A DNA stretch of 64,000 nucleotides from Serratia sp. H1w (GTDB taxonomy: Bacteria > Pseudomonadota > Gammaproteobacteria > Enterobacterales > Enterobacteriaceae), in the NCBI RefSeq assembly GCF_000633355.1, contig NZ_AYMQ01000059.1, positions 1 to 64,000 on the forward strand, written 5' to 3'. Of this stretch, positions 16,255 to 24,403 are shown piece after piece; position 1 is the stretch's first letter; every line of letters starts with the position of its first letter. The notes under the pieces are model-generated. The model was not told the DNA's origin and did not search any database. It worked only from the letters and a program-made list of their open reading frames with translations. Both the position numbers and the translations under genes were made by a program.

Positions 16255-17755
16255 TGACTGCCTCCAGTAACTCATAGCGACCCGCCAGTGCTGCTGCGGA
16301 CATCGCCTGTGCCAACACCTCGGCATACCGTTCGAGCGTCATGTCCGGCACCAATTTATCCAGGCCATCCCGCAAGGCTTCTAGGGAGTCCACATTGTTG
16401 ACCAGTTCCTGCAACTGCTGCATCCACCCATCGGTGACCGGAGTCAATTCACTGTTCAGACGGATGGCCATCGCAGCGGGTGCATCCTCTGGGTGGCTAT
16501 GCTCGGCGAATTCGCTTGGCTTGCTGCTTGCTAGGGCTACTGGTGCCACTGGCGGTGTATCACTGGTTGGCTTTGGCTCCCAATCGCCGCCATAGGTGTC
16601 TTTCACCTCAGCCAACGTTGGGCGATAGCCGGTGGTATCAGAGACTAACTTGTCACGTTCGGCGCGGGACTTCAGGTCTTCCGGCTCATCAAAGACGCGG
16701 GATACCTGGGGAACGGCTGCACCAGGGAAATTAAGTTCAGTCAGCCAGGTGGCGGGGCCACGGTTCCAGGACTCACAAATCACATCGCCATCGGATTTTG
16801 CAATGCTGGCCAGAATACCAGCCTGCAAGGACTCATCGCCGCCGATCCCTTTTGAGGCTCCGCCAGAACTGGAGATCTGCCCGACAACCACGCGCCGGAT
16901 GGCTTCATTCATCGCTTTGTACATGGATTCATAATCCGCCGCACCAGAACGTGACGCAGACAACATTTCAAGGGCCATACCTTCAGGCATGACAACACCA
17001 CTGTCGGTAGATATGGCGCGGGTCAGTGCCAGCAAATCGCGTTTTTGCTCTGGTGTTGCCCCTGGTGGATGTTTACCGGCAACCGTGGGCATACCGAACT
17101 TGTCCAGGAAGATCAGCCAGAACTTGATGTCATTACGTTTGAAGAAGGTGGGCCAGTACAACCAGTGGGCCAGGCCAAGGCCATACGGTTCATCATCATG
17201 GTCGGCCCCGGTCGCGAATGACCAGAAATAAGGCGCAGGGCAAGGTTCTCCGGTGAACATGTTGCCCGGCGTCAGCAACCGCAGTTCGCCCTTGGGCGTA
17301 AAACGAAACCGTCTGCGGTCTCTAACCTTGACCTCATCGATCCATAGCAGGTTGTCGCGAGTTCCATAAATCAGCTCAGACACCGCGTAACCGTAAAACA
17401 CACCGTAGTGCATGAGCCGGGTGATACGGTCAAAGCCCAGTGCATCAATCTGGCGTTGCATGGCATCTGCAGCTTCGATATCAATCGGACGATCCCCACC
17501 GGCATCCACCTTGATCTCGCGGGAGATCAGCGCATCCTGGCGCTGAGTGAACGCGGATTTGACCTCATCATCACTCAGCACTTCACGGTAGATTTTTAGG
17601 TCTGGCGCGCCCCGATTCATCAGCACACTGTCATCGGCCAAGGCCAGGGAACCGACCCAGGGGCGTGTAATATCACGGCCATCGCCAGTAGTGGCAATTT
17701 CCTGACCCAGCACAGGGCGTTTAAACGCACCTTTAAGCTTCCCCAACAGACTCAT
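16244..17755 (-). CDS. Portal protein, Mu gp29-like (DUF935)
   Basis: 503 aa. The N-terminal stretch with ALADDSVLMNRGAPDLKIYREVLSDDEVKSAFTQRQDALISREIKV and the GFDRITRLMHYGVFYGYAVSELIY segment are typical of the DUF935 portal family of Mu-like phages. The portal forms the dodecameric DNA entry ring. It overlaps the terminase stop by 4 bases (17752-17755) and the downstream gpF-like gene by 11 bases. Confidence 0.92.
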   Translation of the reverse strand: MSLLGKLKGAFKRPVLGQEIATTGDGRDITRPWVGSLALADDSVLMNRGAPDLKIYREVLSDDEVKSAFTQRQDALISREIKVDAGGDRPIDIEAADAMQRQIDALGFDRITRLMHYGVFYGYAVSELIYGTRDNLLWIDEVKVRDRRRFRFTPKGELRLLTPGNMFTGEPCPAPYFWSFATGADHDDEPYGLGLAHWLYWPTFFKRNDIKFWLIFLDKFGMPTVAGKHPPGATPEQKRDLLALTRAISTDSGVVMPEGMALEMLSASRSGAADYESMYKAMNEAIRRVVVGQISSSGGASKGIGGDESLQAGILASIAKSDGDVICESWNRGPATWLTELNFPGAAVPQVSRVFDEPEDLKSRAERDKLVSDTTGYRPTLAEVKDTYGGDWEPKPTSDTPPVAPVALASSKPSEFAEHSHPEDAPAAMAIRLNSELTPVTDGWMQQLQELVNNVDSLEALRDGLDKLVPDMTLERYAEVLAQAMSAAALAGRYELLEAVNGR

Positions 17756-19458
17756 ATAAACCCTCCAAAATCATTACTGCCACGCACGGTACCGAAGCCG
17801 GTCTCCGTAAATTCGCCACCGTGACTTGAGCCATAGCCTGACAACACCCGGAAGATGTCACGCGCTCCGGTAGACTGGAATTCAATCTCGACAGCCAGAT
17901 TTAACGTGGCGTAGTTTCCCAGGCAACCGGCGATGGCCGAGTCACCGTGCCGCACCAGTTCAGCGTCCTTCAGGTCTTTTTTCTCCAGCTTTGACACCAT
18001 CGGTATACCGTCGATGGTTTCCACCGTCCGCAAGTCCTGGGCAATGTTCTCGTCACGCGGCAGGTCAATCATGTTGTCTTCAAACAGCCCAGTGAACTTC
18101 GGCATCCACACACCGTACCATGCCCGGTTCAGGCTGATCTCAGCGATACGCGGCCTGCCATAGCGGTCTGCGGTGTACTCGGCCAACACCATGCCAGGGC
18201 CAGTCGCATCGATAGCGCCCCCAGATTGGCGCGGCAAATGGTCGATAAACCAGAACAGGATCTGTTGCTGAAGGCCGGAAGGCACGTTGTTCAACTCAAG
18301 AGCGAACGGCACCACGCGGCGTAAGTTTTGGGTGATAGCGATGGGCCAGATCACCGAGAAGTGGCGGTGTCGGGCAAAATCCATGCCGAACACATGCCGC
18401 AGCGCAGGGTCGAGTGTGGCCATGACAGGGGCAAGGTTCTCCTCAATCCAGGCATTACCCCAAGATTCGCGCTCTCCCTCGCTCATATTAATAAAGTCAT
18501 CATCCAGGGCAAGACGTATGACCGGGCGCTCTTCCGGCATAGCCCGCTCGATCCACACACCAGGAATACACACCCCGTTACCATCCCGGGGGATCACGTC
18601 CAGTTCCTCACGCATTGCTGCCTTGCGCGGGCCATAGGCATTGCGGATACGGCTGTACCAAAGGGCTTTACCTTCCGCAGTAGGTGCTTCACCTTTCATG
18701 ACGCACTTGCGCTCATAGAGGCCATTCTCGACAGCATCATCAAAAGACACCCGAAAGACCTTGGCATCCTCACCATAACGGCCCGCCTCAATATCATTAA
18801 CCAACTGATTGAAGGCGTTCGCTTTGCCATTATGGGTAGAAATGACACGGATTTGTCCGCCCCAGATCAGCAGGGCCGTTGCAGCATCCAGTACACCCTG
18901 GACGTTGGCATGGAATGCCGCTTCATCAATGACCACCAGACCCTGCAAACCACGAATGTTGGCAGGATTGGATGACAGCGCCACGATCTGAAAGCGGGAG
19001 GAGAAGCGAATGCGGTAAGCGGCGATATGTTTGATACGGCCAGATTCGTCCTGGTCTTCGAAGAGAAACTCTTCTATCTGGCTGACGCCTTCATTCTGGG
19101 CCTCAACGATCACCCGCGCAAAATGGGCACAATAGCCGATAAATTCCAGTCCCTTTTCTTTCGTATCCCCGATGTAATAGATGTTGGTACCGCCCGCTGA
19201 TTTTCGCGCAGCAGCCAACGTGGTGTCATACAACGCCTCACCAAACGTGATGCCGGTTCGGCGACCCTTGGCAGCAACAACAATAGAAGCGCGCGTTTGG
19301 CACCATTCCACCTGATGCTTCATCAACACGGTATCAATCGTGGCCGAAAAATCTTCAGGAATTTCACGTACCGAGGGCGGTAAGTCTTCCCATTCAACCA
19401 CCCGTACCGTCGAGCTGATGGGTTTGACTGTAGATGAGGGTGCAGGTTGTTTGGCCAT
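17752..19458 (-). CDS. Terminase large subunit, Mu gp28-like
   Basis: 568 aa. Walker A-type segment AAKGRRTG at residues 62-69 and Walker B LVVIDEAAF ending near residue 181 define the packaging ATPase. The C-terminal nuclease part includes GMDFARHR and AIDATGPGMVLAE. It packages DNA by the headful mechanism together with the gp27-like small subunit just upstream, whose stop shares one base with this start. Length is normal for the family. Confidence 0.93.
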   Translation of the reverse strand: MAKQPAPSSTVKPISSTVRVVEWEDLPPSVREIPEDFSATIDTVLMKHQVEWCQTRASIVVAAKGRRTGITFGEALYDTTLAAARKSAGGTNIYYIGDTKEKGLEFIGYCAHFARVIVEAQNEGVSQIEEFLFEDQDESGRIKHIAAYRIRFSSRFQIVALSSNPANIRGLQGLVVIDEAAFHANVQGVLDAATALLIWGGQIRVISTHNGKANAFNQLVNDIEAGRYGEDAKVFRVSFDDAVENGLYERKCVMKGEAPTAEGKALWYSRIRNAYGPRKAAMREELDVIPRDGNGVCIPGVWIERAMPEERPVIRLALDDDFINMSEGERESWGNAWIEENLAPVMATLDPALRHVFGMDFARHRHFSVIWPIAITQNLRRVVPFALELNNVPSGLQQQILFWFIDHLPRQSGGAIDATGPGMVLAEYTADRYGRPRIAEISLNRAWYGVWMPKFTGLFEDNMIDLPRDENIAQDLRTVETIDGIPMVSKLEKKDLKDAELVRHGDSAIAGCLGNYATLNLAVEIEFQSTGARDIFRVLSGYGSSHGGEFTETGFGTVRGSNDFGGFI

Positions 19459-20015
19459 CAGCTTCTGATCCCCAAGACTTTCTCGCGCCAGAACTGGAGT
19501 TGTGAATCCGACATCCCTTGAGCGGTAGCCACTTCCTTCAGATTGGCTTCCTGCTCACGCAGCTGCTGCTCGCGGGCCTCGCGGATCACGGCTGAACGCT
19601 CTTCACGACTCAGCTTGCTCCCCTGCAGGGTGTTCTTCATGGCCATGGAGAGTTGCAGCACTTCTTCCGTGTCCGGGGTGTCACCCTGGGCCGCGAACGC
19701 TGCAGACTGCACCAGCGTCATCACCGATTGCACCAGCAGCGTACCGGCCTTGTCGTCCGGGTTCTCGCCCAGGGCGCTGACGGCCATACGGGCCGCTTGT
19801 TGTTGGCGCTGCATCTGGTTCATGAACTCTTCAAAACCACCGGCTTTCTTATAGCGCCAAAGGGTACTGGTACTGAGTTCGGCGGCGGCATCAGGGAAAT
19901 GTTCACAGATGTCGGCCAGCATCTCGGCCAAGGTCATGCTGTTATCACGCATCAGCTTGTCGATATGTTCCCTGGCATCAGTGGGCAACTTGTGAATGGT
20001 GGATTTACGGCCCAT
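19458..20015 (-). CDS. Terminase small subunit, Mu gp27-like (DUF3486)
   Basis: 185 aa. The opening MGRKSTIHKLPTDAREHIDKLMRDNSMTLAEMLADI and STLWRYKKAGGFEEF form a helix-turn-helix characteristic of the DUF3486 family. The C-terminal part is a coiled coil (EERSAVIREAREQQLREQEANLKEV). It directly precedes the large terminase. Confidence 0.88.
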   Translation of the reverse strand: MGRKSTIHKLPTDAREHIDKLMRDNSMTLAEMLADICEHFPDAAAELSTSTLWRYKKAGGFEEFMNQMQRQQQAARMAVSALGENPDDKAGTLLVQSVMTLVQSAAFAAQGDTPDTEEVLQLSMAMKNTLQGSKLSREERSAVIREAREQQLREQEANLKEVATAQGMSDSQLQFWREKVLGIRS

Positions 20016-20016
20016 C

Positions 20017-20313
20017 TCAACCTCCCGCGCCTGGACGCTTCACCCCAGGAACGATGGCACGGCCAGCGGCCACATCAGCGCCTCGCGCTGTCAGACGAAC
20101 GACCAGTACGGTACCGATATCCTCGGTGGAAACCAGCCCTTGCTCTTCTAACCAGAGCAACTCTGATTTGACCAGGTCACGGCTGGGGTTGTGGCCGTAA
20201 CGCGTCAGCCCTTCAAAAATCACCGAGCTGTTAGACGTGTAGCCTGGCATTTCAGACAAGATGCGCAAAGTCACCAGGCGCATGTCTTCACGTAAAAAAT
20301 CCTGGTATTTCAT
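20017..20313 (-). CDS. Winged-helix phage protein, Mu gp26-like
   Basis: 98 aa. The MKYQDFLREDMRLVTLRILSEMPGYTSNSSVIFEGL start followed by helices and TEDIGTVLVVRLTARGADVAAGR is the pattern of a small winged-helix protein found upstream of DUF3486 terminases (Mu gp26-type). It ends with a basic tail. It overlaps the DUF2730-type gene by 4 bases. The exact role is unknown. Confidence 0.75.
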   Translation of the reverse strand: MKYQDFLREDMRLVTLRILSEMPGYTSNSSVIFEGLTRYGHNPSRDLVKSELLWLEEQGLVSTEDIGTVLVVRLTARGADVAAGRAIVPGVKRPGAGG

Positions 20314-20621
20314 TTGCCACCTCGCTGCTTCATCAAAAAATCGTCAATTCTCTCAACACGTCGCGACATTGCCCCTAACTGGATGCCGATATTATTCAGT
20401 TGGGCCTCTGTTGCGCCGAGCTGGACCATCAGTTGGGCCAACTGCTGTTGGGTTGGCATCTGTTTGACACGCTCCTCCAGGGCAATAACACGGGTGCGCA
20501 GCTCCAGAACCTCGCTGTTGGTCGCCGCCTGTCGGCTGATAACCCAGGCATAGATACCAATAGCCACGGTCAGCAGCCACTGCACGGCGCTAAAACTAAA
20601 ACTCAATTCTTCCAGGTTCAT
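20310..20621 (-). CDS. DUF2730-like membrane/coiled-coil protein (Mu gp25-like)
   Basis: 103 aa. One N-terminal hydrophobic helix (FSAVQWLLTVAIGIYAWVISRQ) is followed by a coiled coil (LELRTRVIALEERVKQMPTQQQLAQLMVQLGATEAQLNNI). This matches DUF2730 proteins that lie between lysis genes and terminase in Mu-like phages. The function is unknown. The first 26 bases overlap the end of the Rz1-like gene. Confidence 0.75.
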   Translation of the reverse strand: MNLEELSFSFSAVQWLLTVAIGIYAWVISRQAATNSEVLELRTRVIALEERVKQMPTQQQLAQLMVQLGATEAQLNNIGIQLGAMSRRVERIDDFLMKQRGGK

Positions 20622-20877
20622 GATGTCTTTTGCCTATAAAATCGACCAGCTCGACATGACGGCCAGCACAGGTTGCGTAGATGTCGTACATCCGTTTCAG
20701 CGTGACGAACGCGGCATCCGCGCTATTGTCATCAGGGAGTGGCGGCACCGGACAGGTGACCGTTAATCCCGCCGGTAACAGCAGCGGTGGCGCGGTCACG
20801 GGCGGCGGCGAGTTGCTGCATGCTGTCGTCATCAAACACGCATTTAACACGGTCAGCAGCCGTTTTTTTGAGTGCAT
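20596..20877 (-). CDS. Outer-membrane spanin Rz1-like lipoprotein (nested in Rz)
   Basis: 93 aa from MHSKKRLLTV at 20877. A lipoprotein signal ends in LMTTAC with Cys20 as the lipidation site, then a proline-rich stretch SNSPPPVTAPPLLLPAG, the Rz1 hallmark. It starts inside the Rz frame (20732-21154) in another frame, the classic nested spanin arrangement, and extends beyond it. Longer in-frame starts exist, but only this one gives a proper signal peptide. With Rz it links inner and outer membranes to complete lysis. Confidence 0.82.
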   Translation of the reverse strand: MHSKKRLLTVLNACLMTTACSNSPPPVTAPPLLLPAGLTVTCPVPPLPDDNSADAAFVTLKRMYDIYATCAGRHVELVDFIGKRHHEPGRIEF

Positions 20878-21154
20878 TCTTGATATCCCTCGTGGTCTGT
20901 TCATCGCGCTGTTCCTGCTCTGCGATGCGTTCAGATAGGCTGCGGTCTGCCTGTCTGACCCGTTCTGCTGCAAGATCCGCCGCCTTAGTGAATGAATTTA
21001 GTGCCTGTTTGCTGTCAGATAACTGGTTTTCCAGGCATTCCAGCTTGGCGTCACTCAGCCCTTCCTGGTAGCCATATTCCCGCGCAAATTCGACAGTGAT
21101 GAAAAGCAGCGCAAACAGAACCGCTGCGATCAGTACGATGTACTTAACTTTCAT
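20732..21154 (-). CDS. Inner-membrane spanin Rz-like protein
   Basis: 140 aa from MKVKYIVLIAAVLFALLFITVEFAREYGYQEG at 21154. One N-terminal signal-anchor helix is followed by a periplasmic coiled coil (CLENQLSDSKQALNSFTKAADLAAERVRQADRSLSERIAEQEQR), the design of Rz. The ATG lies inside the last codons of the transglycosylase gene (11-base overlap). The Rz1-like lipoprotein is nested in its 3' half. Confidence 0.85.
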   Translation of the reverse strand: MKVKYIVLIAAVLFALLFITVEFAREYGYQEGLSDAKLECLENQLSDSKQALNSFTKAADLAAERVRQADRSLSERIAEQEQRDEQTTRDIKNALKKTAADRVKCVFDDDSMQQLAAARDRATAAVTGGINGHLSGAATP

Positions 21155-21875
21155 GGCATACCCCCAGTCCCCATCCAGCATCGACATAGAGAGGTTGCCA
21201 GCGTTGGATAATCCGCTGCGGATAACCCCGGTTCTCTCGCCAGTTCGCTGCCGTTCGCCCGGCATTGACGGTCTCGACGTGCCCCCAGTAACGGGAGTGG
21301 TCGAGTCCCTTGGTCGAAGCCAGCTTGCGATCACGTTGCACCCAGCCCAGACCACCGTTGTAGGCAGACAGCACAAAGGCCCAGCGGTCACAATCACTGG
21401 CGGTACCCAGGATGCGATCCCAGTGCCACAGGTTGTAACTGACTAATGCCCGCATGGCCCATGACGGGTTGTACGGTTGGTTAGCCCCTAAAGATTTGGG
21501 GTAAACACCCGCAATCCAGTCACTGGTGGCAGGCATGAACTGCGCCAGGCCCAGCGCACCAACCGGCGAGCGAGCTGTCGCTTTCCATGTGGATTCCTGG
21601 TGAATTTGCGCAGCGAACAACGCTACCGGCGCGTCAAGCCCCCAGATGGCTCGGGCATTGCGCGTCAGTTCGCGTTGATACTGCTGCGCCTCCAGTGGGA
21701 TACCTGCGGCTTTTGCCTGGGAAAAGAACCCGCCGCACCAGAGCAGCCAGGCTAATACCACCAGTTGCCCCAATCTCATCCAGAACGATAGCCGGATCGG
21801 TTTGCCATGCAGAATGGCGTAACCGACAAGCGACATCGCAGTCAGAACCATCCAGGTGATTTGCGGCCAATGCAT
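21144..21875 (-). CDS. Phage endolysin: membrane-anchored SLT transglycosylase
   Basis: 243 aa. Two hydrophobic segments lie at the N-terminus (TWMVLTAMSLVGYAILHG and LGQLVVLAWLLWCGGFF). An SLT domain follows: AAQIHQESTWKA (catalytic Glu), GALGLAQFMPATSDW, and LSAYNGGLGWVQRD. It cleaves peptidoglycan at host lysis. The N-terminal membrane part suggests a membrane-held pro-enzyme like a SAR endolysin, or a signal-anchor delivered form; this is inference. It lies between the holin and Rz. Confidence 0.88.
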   Translation of the reverse strand: MHWPQITWMVLTAMSLVGYAILHGKPIRLSFWMRLGQLVVLAWLLWCGGFFSQAKAAGIPLEAQQYQRELTRNARAIWGLDAPVALFAAQIHQESTWKATARSPVGALGLAQFMPATSDWIAGVYPKSLGANQPYNPSWAMRALVSYNLWHWDRILGTASDCDRWAFVLSAYNGGLGWVQRDRKLASTKGLDHSRYWGHVETVNAGRTAANWRENRGYPQRIIQRWQPLYVDAGWGLGVCHES

Positions 21876-21877
21876 AG

Positions 21878-22243
21878 TTAGAGCCCCATTGTTACGCCAA
21901 TGACCACCGCCAATACGATGATGGCGCGGCGAAGCAGAACGGCAGCAAAGACCAGTTGGTAACCCGCGACAATCGGATATTCAACATCCTGAGTTCCCAT
22001 GAATGGCGGTGTGGTTTTCCAGTCTTGAGAGAGGTAGCTGCCTGGGCTGGCATAGGGAAACAGGCCGCGATCAAGGTGATAACCCAGCACAACGGCAATC
22101 GAGACCAGGGCCAGCTTGTAAACCGTGACGCCGATCTGTGCCGGTGACAGAAACGCGATCAGCACCAGCAACAGAACGGCGGCAATGAGCCAGCTCAACA
22201 GGCGTTGGCGGCGGAAATTACGGTATTTATTCAAGAACGACAT
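21878..22243 (-). CDS. Putative holin
   Basis: 121 aa with three hydrophobic segments: LLSWLIAAVLLLVLIAFL, VYKLALVSIAVVLGYHL and LLRRAIIVLAVVIGVTM. The RRQRLLSW start and the DRGLFPYASP turn are typical of the putative holin group found before lysozyme genes in transposable phages. It is the first gene of the late lysis cluster, 2 bases ahead of the endolysin, and would time membrane permeabilisation. Confidence 0.72.
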   Translation of the reverse strand: MSFLNKYRNFRRQRLLSWLIAAVLLLVLIAFLSPAQIGVTVYKLALVSIAVVLGYHLDRGLFPYASPGSYLSQDWKTTPPFMGTQDVEYPIVAGYQLVFAAVLLRRAIIVLAVVIGVTMGL

Positions 22244-22409
22244 GGTGACTTCCTTAGTTGATGGTCAACAGAGGAATTCATTGTGCCGAGTGGTTTAGGG
22301 ATTGTGATTTATACGCGGATAAAAGAGTGATAGAGAGGCGAAGCGTACAAGGGGATGGCCAACTAGCATGCGACAGCAAACCTGCTGGCGTCAATACGAG
22401 GATAAGAAA
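22244..22409. other. Intergenic region upstream of the late genes
   Basis: Together with the small reading frame at 22410-22514 and the space to 22550 this forms a 307-bp stretch without a recognised gene, directly upstream of the holin on the minus strand. It is the logical place for the Mor-dependent late/lysis promoter. I found no clear sigma70 pair or dyad to report. Confidence 0.4.
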
Positions 22410-22514
22410 ATGAAATCTAATGAGCAATCAAATACCAAGATAAAGTCTTTGCTGTCTTATGGTTATGACACTCCAAATAGTGCCAAAATTGAAGAGGCGA
22501 AAAAAAACTGCTAG
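22410..22514 (+). CDS. Small 34-aa reading frame, unknown function
   Basis: ATG at 22410 follows GAGGATAAGAAA, a good ribosome site. The 34-residue product starts MKSNEQSNTKIKSLLSYGYD and ends KKNC. It is hydrophilic, lies on the plus strand between two minus-strand genes and does not resemble a family I know. It may be a genuine small protein or a decayed remnant of an accessory gene. Confidence 0.35.
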   Translation: MKSNEQSNTKIKSLLSYGYDTPNSAKIEEAKKNC

Positions 22515-22550
22515 CCGTTATCCAACAAGCATCAAGGACAAGATGAAGGT

Positions 22551-22877
22551 TTAATCCTTTCCAGCAGCACCGCGGAAAACCTCAGTCCAGAACTTTACTC
22601 TTGCTTTTTGAGCATCAACGATAAACCGATATTTTTCTTTAGATTCCTCATCTTGCTTTAATGAATCTAAAACGTGTGTTGACAGCATGTCCGCTACAAT
22701 TTCATCCCATTTGTTCAGCCTCTCTTCAGCCGATACATTGGCAAATAATGACATGATAACCATATCATCTATGCCAACAATGGCCTCAAGCTTGGCGACA
22801 CGGATTTGAAGGTCATTATTTGCAGATATCATGGTATTTAAAGAGTCAATAATTTCCTGTTGGACATCAGTAATCAT
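22551..22877 (-). CDS. Hypothetical 108-aa accessory protein
   Basis: 108 aa, helical, with an N-terminal coiled-coil-like stretch (VQQEIIDSLNTMISANNDLQIRVAKLEAIVG) and a C-terminal helix-rich part ending VKFWTEVFRGAAGKD. There are no membrane segments and no recognised motif. It is separated from the lysis genes by more than 300 bases and is AT-richer than the structural genes, consistent with an accessory (moron) gene. Confidence 0.55.
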   Translation of the reverse strand: MITDVQQEIIDSLNTMISANNDLQIRVAKLEAIVGIDDMVIMSLFANVSAEERLNKWDEIVADMLSTHVLDSLKQDEESKEKYRFIVDAQKARVKFWTEVFRGAAGKD

Positions 22878-22995
22878 ACTGTCTATGCCTTATATTTATG
22901 TCTAAGAATCACTAAATAGCCCGTTTCTATCCCCGGATAGAATACCCCTCGCCATAACTCACGCAGTCTACCCCCGTAGCAAGAAAGAGCGACCC

Positions 22996-23077
22996 GCCCA
23001 GTGCGCTAACACCGGGCAGGCCGTCACACACAGAGATTGCCTGTGAGCAACCGAAGGCTCAGTCCGTCTCGCGAGAC
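22996..23077. ncRNA. Structured intergenic segment, candidate RNA or regulatory hairpins
   Basis: Three consecutive dyads occupy 82 bases: GCCCAGTG/CACCGGGC (22996-23003 with 23010-23017, one G-T wobble in RNA), TGAGC/GCTCA around 23044-23061, and the perfect palindrome GTCTCGCGAGAC (23066-23077). The region lies between the 108-aa gene and the methyltransferase. The strand of any transcript is unknown. It may be an RNA leader of the methyltransferase gene, an antisense RNA, or a terminator cluster. Confidence 0.35.
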
Positions 23078-23124
23078 AGATCCAGCCTACTGCATTTTCA
23101 TCATATGAAAAAGGCTTACAGTTC

Positions 23125-23892
23125 ATGAAATCGACACCGATCATACCTTGGATAGGTGGCAAGCGCCGTTTGGCTAAAAAGCTCCTCCCACAATTCCCTG
23201 AACACACCTGCTACGTTGAGCCGTTCTGCGGCGCAGCGGCACTGTATTTCCTCAAAACCCCGAGCAAGGTTGAGGTGATCAACGACATCAACGGCGAGCT
23301 GGTGAACCTGTATCGGGTTATCCAGCACCACCTGGAAGCATTCATTCAGCAGTTCAAATGGGCGCTGGTCAGCAGGCAGATGTTTGAATGGCTGCAGATC
23401 ACCCCAGAGGTGACATTGACCGACATTCAGCGAGCAGCCAGGTTCTATTATCTGCAGAAGCAGGCGTTCGGCGGCAAGTTAGAGGGGCAGACCTTTGGCA
23501 CGGCAACGACATCACCGCCAAGGTTCAACCTGCTGCGTATCGAAGAGGACTTATCACAGGCACATATGCGTCTTGCCAGGACGTTCATTGAGCATATGGA
23601 CTGGGCAAAGTGTATTGAGAAATATGACCGGCCCCACACGCTAATCTACTGCGACCCACCGTACTGGCAAACTGAGGGCTACGGAGTAGAGTTTGGGTTT
23701 GAGAACTACTCACGTATGGCCGAATTGGCAAGATCGATAGAGGGAAAAATGCTGATCTCGGTAAACGATATCCCCGAAATGCGTCACGTTTTTGCTGGGC
23801 TATCGATGGATACCGTGGATGTTCACTACACACTCAGGGGAGCCGGAAGAGATTCCGGCAGGCAACAAGAGCTTGTGATCAGAAATTGGTAG
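23125..23892 (+). CDS. DNA adenine methyltransferase, D12 class (Dam-like)
   Basis: 255 aa. It starts with PIIPWIGGKRRLAKKLLPQFP (motif X, AdoMet pocket), then YVEPFCGAAALYF (motif I variant of F-x-G-x-G), INDINGELVNLYR, and DPPYW (catalytic motif IV) near residue 177. This is the alpha-class N6-adenine methyltransferase family; no restriction partner is adjacent, so it is an orphan enzyme. It could protect phage DNA or affect regulation. A 7-codon frame (23105-23128, MKKAYSS) ends in TGA overlapping its ATG, which hints at coupled translation. Confidence 0.9.
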   Translation: MKSTPIIPWIGGKRRLAKKLLPQFPEHTCYVEPFCGAAALYFLKTPSKVEVINDINGELVNLYRVIQHHLEAFIQQFKWALVSRQMFEWLQITPEVTLTDIQRAARFYYLQKQAFGGKLEGQTFGTATTSPPRFNLLRIEEDLSQAHMRLARTFIEHMDWAKCIEKYDRPHTLIYCDPPYWQTEGYGVEFGFENYSRMAELARSIEGKMLISVNDIPEMRHVFAGLSMDTVDVHYTLRGAGRDSGRQQELVIRNW

Positions 23893-23916
23893 TTATTGGG
23901 TGGTCTCGCTGACCAC

Positions 23917-24354
23917 CTAATCAAGCCCAGCAAATGATGGGGTTCTAACTCGCTCAACCTCATTGGTTGTTGTATTGATAATGCAACTTGCTGATGCCCC
24001 AACCAGCGCCCCATACTTGTTTTGTATGCGGAGTGTGAGGGGAGTCCATTCATACAATATTTTATCTCCGTATCTCTGGCCATCAATATCAGCTATGTCG
24101 ATATTGTCAGGGTTTGCAGAGTCCATCTTGATCATCATTTTGCATAATTCAAGCGGTTCACGACTGGAACTTCCCGAACCGAAAATCCCCAAAAGTACAA
24201 AAAAACAGATAAAGATGCCGCCAAAAACCAATATTACCCCAAGACAACCTTTAAGATTTCCAACCGGCTGTTGTAATTTCACACCACAATGTGGGCAATA
24301 TTTTGCCTTGTCTGAAATCTCGCGACCACATTCCTTGCAATCAACTAATGCCAT
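23917..24354 (-). CDS. Zinc-ribbon membrane protein, unknown function
   Basis: 145 aa. N-terminal zinc ribbon (CKECGREISDKAKYCPHCG, residues 6-24), a transmembrane helix (GCLGVILVFGGIFICFFVLLGIFG), then a C-terminal domain with two cysteines (LELCKMM and SASCIIN). It lies on the same strand as the repressor and the other zinc-ribbon protein and so could be expressed in the lysogen. The region is AT-rich relative to the flanking phage genes. The function is unknown; superinfection exclusion or defence is a possibility only. Confidence 0.65.
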   Translation of the reverse strand: MALVDCKECGREISDKAKYCPHCGVKLQQPVGNLKGCLGVILVFGGIFICFFVLLGIFGSGSSSREPLELCKMMIKMDSANPDNIDIADIDGQRYGDKILYEWTPLTLRIQNKYGALVGASASCIINTTTNEVERVRTPSFAGLD

Positions 24355-24403
24355 GATCCTTCCTTAATATTTGGGAGATATACTGACCTATACAAGATAA
24401 AAC

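Noticed and set aside
22968-23207. 79-codon minus-strand frame across the hairpin region and methyltransferase start
   Set aside because: It runs into conserved methyltransferase codons, and the peptide has no sensible composition; the structured noncoding reading is preferred.
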